A DNA stretch of 19,326 nt from contig JAJJLU010004071.1 of the NCBI GenBank assembly GCA_023807065.1, forward strand, positions 1 to 19,326, written 5' to 3'. A program made the position numbers and the translations under genes. The stretch's first letter is position 1, and each line of letters opens with the position of its first letter. Shown piece after piece: positions 9,087 to 18,902 of this stretch. Origin of the DNA: Isotricha intestinalis. Taxonomy: Eukaryota; Ciliophora; Litostomatea; Vestibuliferida; Isotrichidae. The notes under the pieces are model-generated. The model searched no databases and was not told the origin of the DNA. It was given only the letters and a program-made list of their open reading frames with translations.

Positions 9087-10382
9087 TTAAAACAATTCTT
9101 CTCTAACAATAGTTTGTTCTTCATCAGGACCAACAGAAACCAAAGTAACTTTTCCTCCAGTTAACTCTTCAACTTTTAAAATATAATCCTTACATTCCTT
9201 AGGTAAATCCTCAAATTTCCTAATATTAGAAATATCATCTTTCCAACTTTTCATAGTAATAAAATTAGGTTTTACATTATATAACTCACTTAAATTACTT
9301 GGAAAATAATCGATAACTTTCCCATCGATTTCATATCCAACACAAATTTTAATTTCATCAACAACAGAAAGAACATCAGTTAACATTAAAGCGAAATGTT
9401 TAACTCCACTAATTTTAACAACAAAATTAACTTGAGCAATATCTAACCAACCAATTCTTCTCGGTCTCCCAGTTACAGTTCCATATTCGTGTCCTTTTTC
9501 TCTTATTAAATTGGCATTTTCATCAAGAATTTCACTTGGGAAAGGACCTTCTCCTACTCTAGTTGTATATGCTTTAAGTATCCCTACTATTGCATCTGTC
9601 TTTATCGTTTCTGCAGGTACACCCGCATTCATTGGGATTGCACTTGCTAAAGCACATGATGAAGTTACGTAAGGATATGTTCCAAAGTCAATTGATAACA
9701 TCGCTCCTTGTGCTCCTTCAAAAAGGATTTTTTTGCCTTCTTTTATAGCATTGTAAAGGTAATTGGAAGTATCTATTATTTTCGCTTTTTTTAATAATTT
9801 CTCTGTTAAATCATTAAAATATTCCATCATTTTTTCAACAGTATATTCTTCTATCCCAAATGCTTTCAATTCAATATTTTTAATAGGTAAAACTTCCTCA
9901 AGTCTCTTTTTTAAATATTCTTTATCAATTAAATTCCCAATTCTCAAACCTAATCTCGCTGCTTTATCAGAATAACAAGGACCAATTCCTTTCCCAGTAG
10001 TTCCAATTTTAGATTTTCCAAGAACGATTTCTTTAGCTTTATCTAATTGTTGATGATAAGGCATAACAATAGAAGCTCTAGTACTAATAAGAAGATTAAA
10101 ATCTTTAATTCCTTGTTTTTCAATTCTCTCTATTTCTTCCAGAAGCCCTGAGAGTGATACTACTGTTCCATCGGCAATGATGTTCACAGCTTTAGGGTTC
10201 AATATACCTGAAGGCAAGAGTTGAAGAGCGTAACGAATTCCATTACGGACTACTGTATGACCTGCGTTATTCCCACCATTTGAACGTACTATTATATCCG
10301 ATTTTTTAGAGTAGAAATCTGTTATTTTACCCTTACCTTCATCTCCCCATTGCATCCCTTGGATTGAAAGAATATTGTACAT
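9087..10382 (-). CDS. purA: Adenylosuccinate synthetase, bacterial type, 431 aa
   Basis: Catalyses IMP + Asp + GTP to adenylosuccinate, the first committed step from IMP to AMP. The family is laid out completely: WGDEGKGKITDF (catalytic Asp14, GTP loop), NNAGHTVV with His42, MPYHQQLD, GTTGKGIGPCYSDKAARLG, FEGAQGAMLSIDFGTYPYVTSS, TTRVGEGPFPSE and GRPRRIGWLD. The length is typical of bacterial enzymes (about 430) and the start sits exactly where the first strand begins, so there is no targeting peptide. LPSGILNP and MPYHQQLD look bacterial rather than animal or fungal; acquisition from a gut bacterium is plausible but not shown by sequence alone. All nine Gln codons are CAA/CAG and the stop is TAA. 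Like calpain, it is intact and richer in G+C. It is tandem with the Ras-like gene upstream (200 bases). Confidence 0.95.
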   Translation of the reverse strand: MYNILSIQGMQWGDEGKGKITDFYSKKSDIIVRSNGGNNAGHTVVRNGIRYALQLLPSGILNPKAVNIIADGTVVSLSGLLEEIERIEKQGIKDFNLLISTRASIVMPYHQQLDKAKEIVLGKSKIGTTGKGIGPCYSDKAARLGLRIGNLIDKEYLKKRLEEVLPIKNIELKAFGIEEYTVEKMMEYFNDLTEKLLKKAKIIDTSNYLYNAIKEGKKILFEGAQGAMLSIDFGTYPYVTSSCALASAIPMNAGVPAETIKTDAIVGILKAYTTRVGEGPFPSEILDENANLIREKGHEYGTVTGRPRRIGWLDIAQVNFVVKISGVKHFALMLTDVLSVVDEIKICVGYEIDGKVIDYFPSNLSELYNVKPNFITMKSWKDDISNIRKFEDLPKECKDYILKVEELTGGKVTLVSVGPDEEQTIVREELF

Positions 10383-10582
10383 TTATTTTTAAATTTTTCA
10401 TTTTTTTTCGGTTTTTAAAAAAATTTGTTTTATGTATTTTTTGCTTTTTTTAATTTAATTTTTTTTTTATTATTTTAAATAATTTTAATTTTTTACATAC
10501 AATTGTTTTATTTAAAACTAAATAATATTAGAAAAAGAAATATAAATTAAAAACAATAAAGAGCATTTATTTGTCATTAAAT

Positions 10583-11152
10583 TTAAAAAACAATACAACC
10601 ACTTTTAGCTTGATCTTGATCTCTTTCTTTTTTATTTTTTTTTCCTTTTCCACTTTCAAGACACTTTTTAAGATTAATTTCAATAATATCATTAAAGCTT
10701 TTTATTTGTTCAGTACAAATTTCATCATAACAGCATTTTAAATTAAATTTCTTTAAATGTTTATTCATATATTCAGAACTTAAGCTTTGAATTTTATCAA
10801 TATTATTATTATATTTCCCAAGAATGAAAGTAGGAATATTATTATTGATTTCACTTAAAAAATATAAAATTTCATCTAATTTATCTATTGTATCAACCAT
10901 TTCTAAATCTGCAAAAACAACAAAACTATTTGCTTTATCATAATATGGTTTTTTTTCTGCTATTTCTTTAACAAAAACTGTTTTTATTTTTGTTGGATCT
11001 CCTTTTTGTAAACTATATTCAAATGTTATTAGCTTTTTTTCTTCTGATTCTATTATATTTGCTTGTTTGTTTGAAAGAAATTTACTTATTAAATCATAAG
11101 GAGGCTCATAATTTTGGTTTGTTCCAAATATTAATATCATTAAATGAGACAT
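10583..11152 (-). CDS. Degenerate Ras-like small GTPase with CaaX tail, 189 aa
   Basis: The size and order suggest a Ras/Rab-superfamily fold: an N-terminal strand (MILIFGTNQN), a middle strand-helix (FVVFADLEMVDTIDKL, at the place of the DxxG and switch region), a strand ending FILGKYNN where NKxD should be, and a final helix. The P-loop GxxxxGK(S/T) is missing; the matching place reads GTNQNYEPPYDL. DxxG and NKxD are not preserved either, so GTP binding is doubtful. The tail is polybasic (KGKKNKKERDQDQ) and ends CIVF, a CaaX box at residues 186-189, predicting prenylation and membrane anchoring. CIVF lies directly before TAA, strong local evidence that TAA is a real stop in this gene (TAA-ATT-TAA-TGA follows). 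It could be an unrelated CaaX protein with a flavodoxin-like fold. Confidence 0.55.
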   Translation of the reverse strand: MSHLMILIFGTNQNYEPPYDLISKFLSNKQANIIESEEKKLITFEYSLQKGDPTKIKTVFVKEIAEKKPYYDKANSFVVFADLEMVDTIDKLDEILYFLSEINNNIPTFILGKYNNNIDKIQSLSSEYMNKHLKKFNLKCCYDEICTEQIKSFNDIIEINLKKCLESGKGKKNKKERDQDQAKSGCIVF

Positions 11153-11353
11153 TTTTGGAAATTATGTTAAAGGTTTATTTTTTTTTTTATTTAATTTTTT
11201 TTGAAAAAAGATAATATATTCTTTAAAAAAAAAAGTAATATATTTTCTTTGGGATATTTTTTATTTAAATAACAAATAAAAATTATATATTTAAAATATA
11301 CAATAAAAATACTAAATATTTAAAATAATAATAAATAAAAAAATAAAAAATTT

Positions 11354-13606
11354 CTAAATATAATTATCATATCTATGAGAAGGTTCTTTAGATTTTGGAA
11401 CATAATAATTATTATGAGATGATTCTCTTAAAGAATCAACAAAAAATTTTCTAAAATAAATTCCACTTTTTTCTAATTCAATAGGTTCTAAAACATTTCT
11501 ATTTTCATGATTATCATCATCATAATCAACTTGAATTAAATTTAATAAATTAGATTTAGTTAATTCTATATTAGAAATACTTTCTTTTTCACCTTTAATT
11601 AATTTAATTTTTTCTTTCATTTGATTTAATTTAAAATTCTTTAAAGATTCAATTAAAAAAGCTTTCATATCATTACTACAATTAATATTATCTAAATTAT
11701 CATTTTCAATTGCAATTTCATTTTTAACTAAATCTTTTAAAAAATTTTCATTCATTTCTTCTTCTTCTTTTGTTAAAATTGGTTTATTGTCTTCGCCAAA
11801 AGTTTTTATTAAATAATCTAAATATCTTTGTCTTAACATTTTATAAGTATTTTCTTCTTCATTTTTTGATTGATTTATAATATTTTTTTCTAAATTATTT
11901 ACAGGTATATTATTTACATTATATTTATTATTATTTTTCTTATTTGATATAGTTGAATTAACCTTTGAATTAAATTTTGGAGTATTTATTATATTATTTT
12001 TTATTGGTGACATTATTGGTTTTGATTTACTTTTTTTAAATGTTTTATTATTAATAATAATATTATTATTATTGTTTTCAATATTATATTTATTTTTTTT
12101 AAAATCACTTCCTTGAGTATGTGAATATTCTTCTCTTATATTAATATTATTATTTATACTATTGTTATTATTATTTAAGTTTCTTTTAAAGTTTTCATTC
12201 ATTAAAATTTTTTGTGTTGAAAATGAATGATTATTATTATTATTCAAAGAATTATTTTGAAATGATGATGATGAATTTTCTTGTCCTGATCTTTCTTTCT
12301 TTATTTGTTCTATTATTTTATAATTTTTCTTATTTTGATATGGTAAAGTATTTTTCATTAAATTATTACTTTTTCTTTTAAATATTCCTTGGAAAGTTTC
12401 AATAAAATTATCATTTTTTTTATTATTTAAATTATTATTGTTATTCATTTTTTGAACTGAAATTTTTTTAATGGGAAATAGTTCTTTATTTAATTTATTT
12501 TTAGAAGGATTTTCTTGGCTTTTAAGTCTATTTAATTTTCTTTTATGTGGAATATTAATAATATTTTTTTCATTGTTATAATTTTCTTTTTCATCAAAAA
12601 ATATTTTGTTTTCAAAATTATCATTTTCTTCATCAGAAATAACATTACCTTTAACTTTTAAAATTTGAGAATTTTTTAATAAATTAGATTGAGATTCTCT
12701 AAAAGATTCATCTTCTTCTTTTATATCTTCCATATTATTATTACCTTCAATAATATAATATATTGAAGAATCATCACTATTACTATTATTAATTGAATTT
12801 TGATTATCATTCATTTCTTTTAATATTTTTTTTAATTCTTCAATATTTTTCACTTTTACAATTTTCTTTTGTTTATTTTTTAATTTATCTTCATCTTCTT
12901 CTTTATTAATATCTAAATTATTATTATTATTATTAATTATATTATTATTATTATCATTTATTTTATTATTGTTATTTATTGGATTATTGCTTTGACTATT
13001 TATTGTGTTTTCATTTTCTAAATCATCTAATTTTAATTTTTCACCTCTTGGTTGATTATTATAATTTCCTATTGTTGTATTTACACAAGTAGAATCAATT
13101 ATATTAAAAGGGTCATTTTTTAATAAATTATTAGCAGCAGTTTCATTAGTAAAAGGATTATTTAATTTTTTATAAATAATATTCTCATTATTATTATTAT
13201 TATCCTTAATATTACCATTTGAAATATTATTTAAATTTAAATGTTTATTATCTCTATTAGATTTATAATTTAAATGATTAAAATTAATGCTTCCTTCTAA
13301 TTCTTTTGGTTCAAATTCATTTTTTTTTGAAGATAAACTAACATCAAATCCTTTAATATGTTTCATATCATTATTAGAAGATAACATATTATCGATTTGA
13401 TTATCATTTATTTTATGAATAATATTATCTTTAAAATTACAATTCCTATTTTTACTATTTGAATTATGAGATTCTTTTAAAGATTCATTATTTTTTTCAT
13501 CAACTTCAATTATTCTTTCTATTTTTTTATCATTTTTTTCTTTCCATTTATTATTAATATAATTTTTATTTTTATTATCTCCATTAAGTCCTAAAACTAT
13601 TTCAAT
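11354..13606 (-). CDS. Long Asn-rich ORF, probable C-terminal part of the upstream membrane-protein gene
   Basis: The frame is open for about 751 codons, from 13606 (after a TAA at 13609) to TAA at 11354; the first in-frame ATG is near 13387. The product is Asn-rich with repeated NNNN tracts, charged, and has no membrane segment or recognised domain. The last 170 residues are less simple and may be a folded module (RQRYLDYLIKTFGED, KAFLIESLKNFKL, SGIYFRKFFVDSL). All of about 19 Gln codons are CAA/CAG. The frame continues without loss of coding style from the membrane segments upstream if a single-base loss near 13606-13608 is allowed (a short IEIVLGLNGDN segment joins there). It is therefore likely the C-terminal part of that gene. 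Function unknown. Confidence 0.6.
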   Translation of the reverse strand: MEIVLGLNGDNKNKNYINNKWKEKNDKKIERIIEVDEKNNESLKESHNSNSKNRNCNFKDNIIHKINDNQIDNMLSSNNDMKHIKGFDVSLSSKKNEFEPKELEGSINFNHLNYKSNRDNKHLNLNNISNGNIKDNNNNNENIIYKKLNNPFTNETAANNLLKNDPFNIIDSTCVNTTIGNYNNQPRGEKLKLDDLENENTINSQSNNPINNNNKINDNNNNIINNNNNNLDINKEEDEDKLKNKQKKIVKVKNIEELKKILKEMNDNQNSINNSNSDDSSIYYIIEGNNNMEDIKEEDESFRESQSNLLKNSQILKVKGNVISDEENDNFENKIFFDEKENYNNEKNIINIPHKRKLNRLKSQENPSKNKLNKELFPIKKISVQKMNNNNNLNNKKNDNFIETFQGIFKRKSNNLMKNTLPYQNKKNYKIIEQIKKERSGQENSSSSFQNNSLNNNNNHSFSTQKILMNENFKRNLNNNNNSINNNINIREEYSHTQGSDFKKNKYNIENNNNNIIINNKTFKKSKSKPIMSPIKNNIINTPKFNSKVNSTISNKKNNNKYNVNNIPVNNLEKNIINQSKNEEENTYKMLRQRYLDYLIKTFGEDNKPILTKEEEEMNENFLKDLVKNEIAIENDNLDNINCSNDMKAFLIESLKNFKLNQMKEKIKLIKGEKESISNIELTKSNLLNLIQVDYDDDNHENRNVLEPIELEKSGIYFRKFFVDSLRESSHNNYYVPKSKEPSHRYDNYI
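12917..12955. repeat. ATT/AAT trinucleotide tract encoding Asn runs
   Basis: The plus strand shows runs of TTA/ATT here, read as AAT (Asn) on the coding strand. Similar tracts lie near 12046-12074, 12230-12245 and 13188-13203. They explain the NNNN stretches and are slippage-prone, yet the frame stays open through all of them. Confidence 0.7.
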
Positions 13607-13610
13607 TTAT

Positions 13611-15089
13611 GTGATAAATAATTTAAAGTAATTAAAGTAAATTCATCAATTAAAAATTCTTTGAAATTATAGAAACCTATAAAAAAATTAGTAAAAAAAT
13701 TAATAATATAAATAATAGAAATAATAAAATCAATAATAATTTGATAATTACTATAACCATAAAAATTTTTATCATGAGCTAAATAATATGGAATATAATA
13801 AATATCATATAAAACACAAATTGAAATTAAAAAATCTAAAATAGATTTGGCAAAATGAGTAACTGATATAAAAAAAATACGCCCTATCTTTGCATTGTGA
13901 AAAATAAAGATTCATCTAAAAATATCATTAATCTTGATTCAGGAAAAATAATATGTGTGTTTCCTTCTTCGTCGTCTAAAGAATCATAAACATATTTTTT
14001 TCTAGTTAAAACACTATATTTTTCTTTATGTTTTTTAGAAATAAGATTTTTAATAATTGTTCCTTTTTCAATTGTTAATTCTTTTATTTTTTTATATTTT
14101 CTTATATATTTTTACCTATCATATAATCTTTTAATTTATTCTTATATCATTTATTTCTTGAACTCCTCTTTTGATAATCTTCTTATATTTGATTTATCTA
14201 TTTCATCTTCTGATTTTTCATCATTTATACTTTTTGATCAATTATTATTTATATTATTTAAAACTGAAAAATTTGATTTAGAGATTTTGAAAAAAGAATT
14301 TTTTTCTTGTTTTTATATTTTCATTAATTATTTAATTAAATGTACTTGTTTTAAAAAATACCTTTTTTTTGATTTACTTATATCTATTTCTATATCATTT
14401 AAATCTTCTTTTAATTGATTATTTATATTTGTTAATCCTTTTAATAAATTAAATAATGATGATTTGTTCTAATTTAGTTGTTTTTTGTAAATTTGTTTTT
14501 GGTTTTTATATTATTTATCAAATCTGATTTTATTGATTTTGGAATTTTTAATGCATTTTCAAAATCATTTTTTTTTAAAGATAATTTTGGTTTTTTTAAA
14601 TATAATCCATTTTAAAAGGAATGTTTTTATTTTTATTTAATAAAATTTCATTAATATAATCTTTAGAAAAATCAGAGAAAGAAATATTCATTTGATTAAT
14701 AGTACTATTTTCTGGCTTTAAATTTTCTAAAACTCTATTATTTAAAATATATTTTTGTGGCATTTTATTATAAACTTGTTTTTCTTTTTAATTTTCTTCT
14801 AGTATTTTATTTCCTTTTTATGTTTATTTTTTTCAATATTTTCATCTTTAATCATCTGACAATCATTTATTTTTTTTAAATTTCATTTTTTATAATCTTC
14901 TACATCTTCTTCACCTAAATTTACTAAAAAACCAGTTAAAAGTTGCTTTATATTATTATTTGCTGTTTCTAAATTTAATTCTTTTCCTTCTAATGATTTT
15001 TCATCATTATTATTTTGCGTATTTGTATTTATTAATTTTTGATTACTTATTCCTGTTATTTCCTTTTTATTTTGGAGTGAATAATTCAT
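13611..15089 (-). pseudogene. N-terminal part of a channel-like membrane protein with in-frame TAA/TAG
   Basis: From ATG 15089 a 68-residue polar start meets TGA (or a frame break) at 14883. More frames follow with coding style. From about 14500 to 13870 one frame is unbroken by indels but carries stops: TAA at 14330, 14315, 14153, 14144, 14138 and 14114, TAG at 13886 and TGA at 14240 (first bases). The four at 14114-14153 fall in a basic coil where Gln fits each time. After the A-run 13870-13877 the frame shifts and encodes two hydrophobic helices, SILDFLISICVLYDIYYIP and IIIDFIISIIYIINFFTNFF, then GFYNFKEFLIDEFTLITLNY. This resembles S1-S2 and the S2-S3 linker of cyclic-nucleotide/HCN-type potassium channels, which are numerous in ciliates. 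S3-S6, the pore and a cyclic-nucleotide domain are not seen downstream. The channel identity is tentative. Confidence 0.45.
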
Positions 15090-15477
15090 TTCTTTTTTTT
15101 AAATACTTTTTTTATTTTCTATTTACTTAATTTTATTGAAATTAATTTATTATTTTATTTAATATATTTTTTGAATTAGAAAATGAAAAAATCAATTCAA
15201 ATAAAAATGCTTTTTACAATAATAGATTTTAATAATTTATCAACAAATTAAAAATACTAAATAATAATATTAATAATAATCCTCGCATTTAATATAATCA
15301 ATTATTAATATAATTTTTATTGGAATCAAAAAACGTAAACCAATGGAATATTTATATTTAATATTTTTATGTGTATTATTGAAGAAGAATTTTTTTTTTT
15401 GTTGTATTTTTTTTATATTTTTATTTTTTTTAATATATATAATATAATAATATTATTATTTTAATAATAAGATAAAA
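15090..15477. promoter_or_regulatory. Divergent AT-rich intergenic region
   Basis: No gene is visible in about 390 bases between the channel-like gene (-) and the RNF213-like gene (+). It is nearly all A/T with long T-runs (about 15390-15430). It contains a perfect 14-base palindrome, TAATAATATTATTA, at 15445-15458. It probably holds both promoters; no specific site can be named. Confidence 0.3.
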
Positions 15478-17980
15478 AAACAAAAATACTATCGTTTGAT
15501 GAGATAAGCAGATTTAACATACTTCAAAACTCAATATATAGACTATATAAAGAAAAATATTTGTGATAATCTTAAATATAATGATATTAATAATAATAAT
15601 TTCAAAAAAAATATTGAAAAAGTAATTTCAGATAAATATATTCCAGGTGATGAACTGATTGAAAATGTATGGAAAAATTCAATAAATGATATGGAAAAAT
15701 TTTAGAAGATACTCCATTAACAGGTGAAAATCTTCCTTTGGATAATCAAAATGTTATGAAAAAAATAGAGGAACACACCATGTTCCTGTTGATAGAGAAG
15801 GACACAGAAAATTTTTAAAGATAAAACTCATTCTAATTATATTTATAAATTGGTTAACTAAATGGAGAAGTTAAAACCACATCCTGATGGTAAACAACAA
15901 GTTTTAAGAAGTAAAACTATTGATGAGTTAAGAGAAGATTTTAAATCTAATGAAAATGAAGTTCATAAAGGAATTAAAACAGTCAATCTTGAATATTATA
16001 ATAAAGAAGATAAAAAAGTAAGAAAATTAAATCAAATTTTATATAGGCTTTTAAGTTTTATTATTCATTCTTATTTATTTATTCTAAAATATCAGGATTT
16101 ATTTCTGATAATATTATTATAGAAAACTATATTCCTCAAAAATTAACAGGTATATTTGAAGTATTTAAAATGACATGGAATCATTTAAATAATGCTTTAA
16201 AAGCAAAAGGAATTAATGAAATTCATATTTTCTCTGATTTAATTTATCTTCAATTAATCAAAATATTGCATGCTGTTCCAATTGTGAATATAAATAAAAT
16301 AAGAATTAATGTAGAAGATAATGTTAATCAATTAGTAGAAGAAATAATACAAAATTATGAAAATAATAAAATAAAATATTTAGTATAATATAAACAATTA
16401 ATAAATAATTTTTCTTCATTAAGAATAATAATGCATGAATCATTATCACTAACTTATTACCCATAAAACGATCATCCATTTTTCAAATATTATATACTAA
16501 CAAAATATCCTTCTAAGTTACATTTAAAAGAAACTTCCAATTTTAACAAATATTTTAAAAAATTTAAAAATTTATCTTTAATAAATCCTTTTATAAAAAT
16601 GTGATTGAGCAATATTCATATAAAATAATAAGAGAAAAAGATAAAGAATTAAAAATAGGTGAAGAATTAAGGAAAATCAATAATCTAATATTAAATAAAC
16701 AATTTGATAATTTTTAATTAGGATGGGAAAAATTTTGTGATTTTTTAATATATAAACCAGAAAATTCAGAAAAGAGTGATGAATTATTAAAATATTTATG
16801 TTCTTCCAGAAATGAAACCTAAAAAAATAACTGAAGAAGATCCAATTGCATATGTTTTAAATTATAATGGTGAATATCTTTATGGAATGTATATTACTGC
16901 TTCTTATCAAAAATTTACAACTGTAATAATAATAATATTCTTGAAAATATTATTAATTCTAATATTCAAAATGGTATTTTAAATTACTCTAAGAATTTAT
17001 TGCACAAGAAATTTACTGTCAAAATGCTACTAGTAGTGAAATAATATCATTTAATTTAAATAATGGAAATTCTCTTTTTAAAAGTTTAGAAGAAATTATT
17101 ATTAATTAAATAGGTAAAATTATTTTACCTTGTAAAAAAGTTTTAAAGAAAAAACTCAAAGATTTATTACTTATGATTTTGAAAGTTATAGAGGAGGAAA
17201 ATCAAGAGTTATTCAAAATTATAATAAATATAATCAAATTCCTTTTTCAATCGAACAAAAAAAAATATTATATGATTTTTCAAATGAAATTTTTGAAGGT
17301 GATAATTTTATGTTTTCTCTTCAATTACTTATTTTTTATTTAAAAGATGAAAATTATCAAAGTGATTTTGAATTAATGATGTTATTCAAAAAATTCCAAA
17401 TTATGTAAAATTAAGTGATGATTGTAAAGAATTTTTCAATATAAATTATACTTTTCAATTAAATATATTGATTTCTATTTTTGAATTATTATGCTGTACT
17501 CAAATTATAGATAATGTTAATGATGAATATAAAATTGTTATTAATCAAGAAGAAATAGATAAAATAAATTTATATTTAATAATGAATTGATTTATTAGGA
17601 AATTTTTCTCAAATTTTTAAGCGGAAAAAGAGGAGAAAATGAAATAAAAGAAGATGAAAATTTGTATTTTTTTATCCGATATAAAGAAGATTTTTGGGAA
17701 GAAAATTTTAATAATAAAAAAATTTAATGAAGAATTCGAACAAATGATTGATGCCTTTTTAGTTAATGTTAATCAAGCGATTAAACTCTAAGAAGTATTA
17801 GGTGGAAAAAAAGAAGTATTATGAGAAAGATTTTGAAATTATTAAAAAAAATAATATGAAATTAAGAAAAAAATAGATATAAATGATGAAAATGATAATA
17901 GTGAAAAAGAAAATCTTTAAGAAAAAGAGGATATTGATTTGAAAAAAAAGAAAAACAAAATCAAAAAAATGAAATATTAA
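15478..17980 (+). pseudogene. RNF213/mysterin-like E3 ligase, C-terminal region, frame-broken
   Basis: Stitching frames gives a continuous series of segments that I recognise as the region C-terminal to the RING in RNF213-type giant E3 ligases: MEKLKPHPDGKQQVLRSKTI, TGIFEVFKMTWNHLNNALK, HPFFKYYILTKYPSKLHLK, DPIAYVLNYNGEYLYGMYI, SSEIISFNLNNGNSLF, IGKIILPCKK, RFITYDFESYRGGKSRVIQN, NYVKLSDDCKEFF, FLSGKRGENEIKEDENL and NEEFEQMIDAFLVNVNQAIK. Breaks are consistent with single-base losses, for example in the runs 15553-15557, 15695-15699 and 15812-15816. In-frame TAA occurs at 15859, 16386, 16464, 16715, 17107 and 17789 (first bases), mostly where Gln fits, beside roughly 25 CAA. The AAA+ core and RING are absent, so this is a C-terminal fragment or a gene whose 5' part is elsewhere. 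The family call comes from remembered similarity, not a search. Confidence 0.55.
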
Positions 17981-18065
17981 TATTATAATTAAATAACATA
18001 TATAATTATATATTTAATTTTATAAAAGTATTTTAAAAAATTAAAAAATAAATTATTCTATAAGA

Positions 18066-18804
18066 ATGAAATTTGAATCAGAAATTCAAAAAATAATCAT
18101 TATTTTCAAATCAAAAATTAAAATTTTAATTCAAGGAATAATAATATTTATAATTATATTTTTAATATTTTTCCTTTTTAAAAATATCAATGTCAACCAA
18201 AGGTTTATATACCTGAATATTTAGAAATCAGATTTTTTTAATTAATTTTTTTTATGCCATAATTTCACAAGAGTATATTTAAGTATTGAAAAAATTGATT
18301 CACATTTTAATAATTATTTTTCTAAATAATAACACAAGAGCTGACTTAAATGAATAGCCTGATGAATCTTAAATTAAAAATAAATTCACATAATATTCAA
18401 ATTAAATAAACAACACATATTAATAATATCCTGAAAATTATTTTAACTGGGAAAATGCTTTGGAAGTTGTTCACTAGTTAAATAATTATGGATGTATTAT
18501 TTAAAGAATGCGAAATGTTTATGAAGCTGTTAATGTATGCAATTTCACTTATTCAATAACATAAAAGAATATTGCTACTGAAAATTACATGATAGAATAT
18601 AAAAAAAGTTCTCAAAAATTTAATTGAGAATGTACTCCTCTTATTGATATTAATTACTAAAGAAATGGAAATACTGAAAGATTAAGGATTTTGAATAAAT
18701 TTCTTTAAAATATGATATGATTGTATAATTATTATAATTGGTTAAAGCTTTATATTGTTAACAGTAAAATAGACACACCTTTCATCAAAATTAAAACCCT
18801 TTAA
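18066..18804 (+). pseudogene. Unknown single-pass membrane-anchored protein, rich in TAA/TAG codons
   Basis: Not recognised. ATG 18066 starts a basic N-terminus followed by a hydrophobic helix (LIQGIIIFIIIFLIFFLF), a signal anchor of a type II protein. After breaks near 18177 and about 18320 (each consistent with a one-base loss) one frame runs 18331-18804 without further indels. It shows coding character: Trp in YFNWENALEVV, cysteines in YGCII, VCNFTY and ECTPLID, and mixed codons. It contains TAG at 18355 and 18475, TAA at 18370, 18391, 18403, 18421, 18424, 18502, 18562, 18658 and 18706, and TGA at 18625 and 18718, but only one CAA. With TAR as Gln it is a plausible Gln-rich extracytosolic domain. 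TAA at 18802 may be the end. It could be a decayed gene. Confidence 0.4.
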
Positions 18805-18902
18805 ATTGTATAATAATAAAAATAATTTTGAATTTAACTAAGTTATATTAAGATATTATTATTTAAAAAATATTTAAATTTTTATGTGAAAAAAAAATAA
18901 AA

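Noticed and set aside
14158..14418. Plus-strand ORF of 86 codons
   Set aside because: It lies opposite the TAR-containing coil frame of the channel-like gene, starts mid-sequence and is Phe/Ile/Ser-rich as expected of an antisense shadow.
18331..18804. RIP-like C-to-T hypermutation as the cause of TAA codons
   Set aside because: Many CA dinucleotides outside putative Gln codons remain, and there is no sign of general C depletion. Kept only as a weaker alternative.
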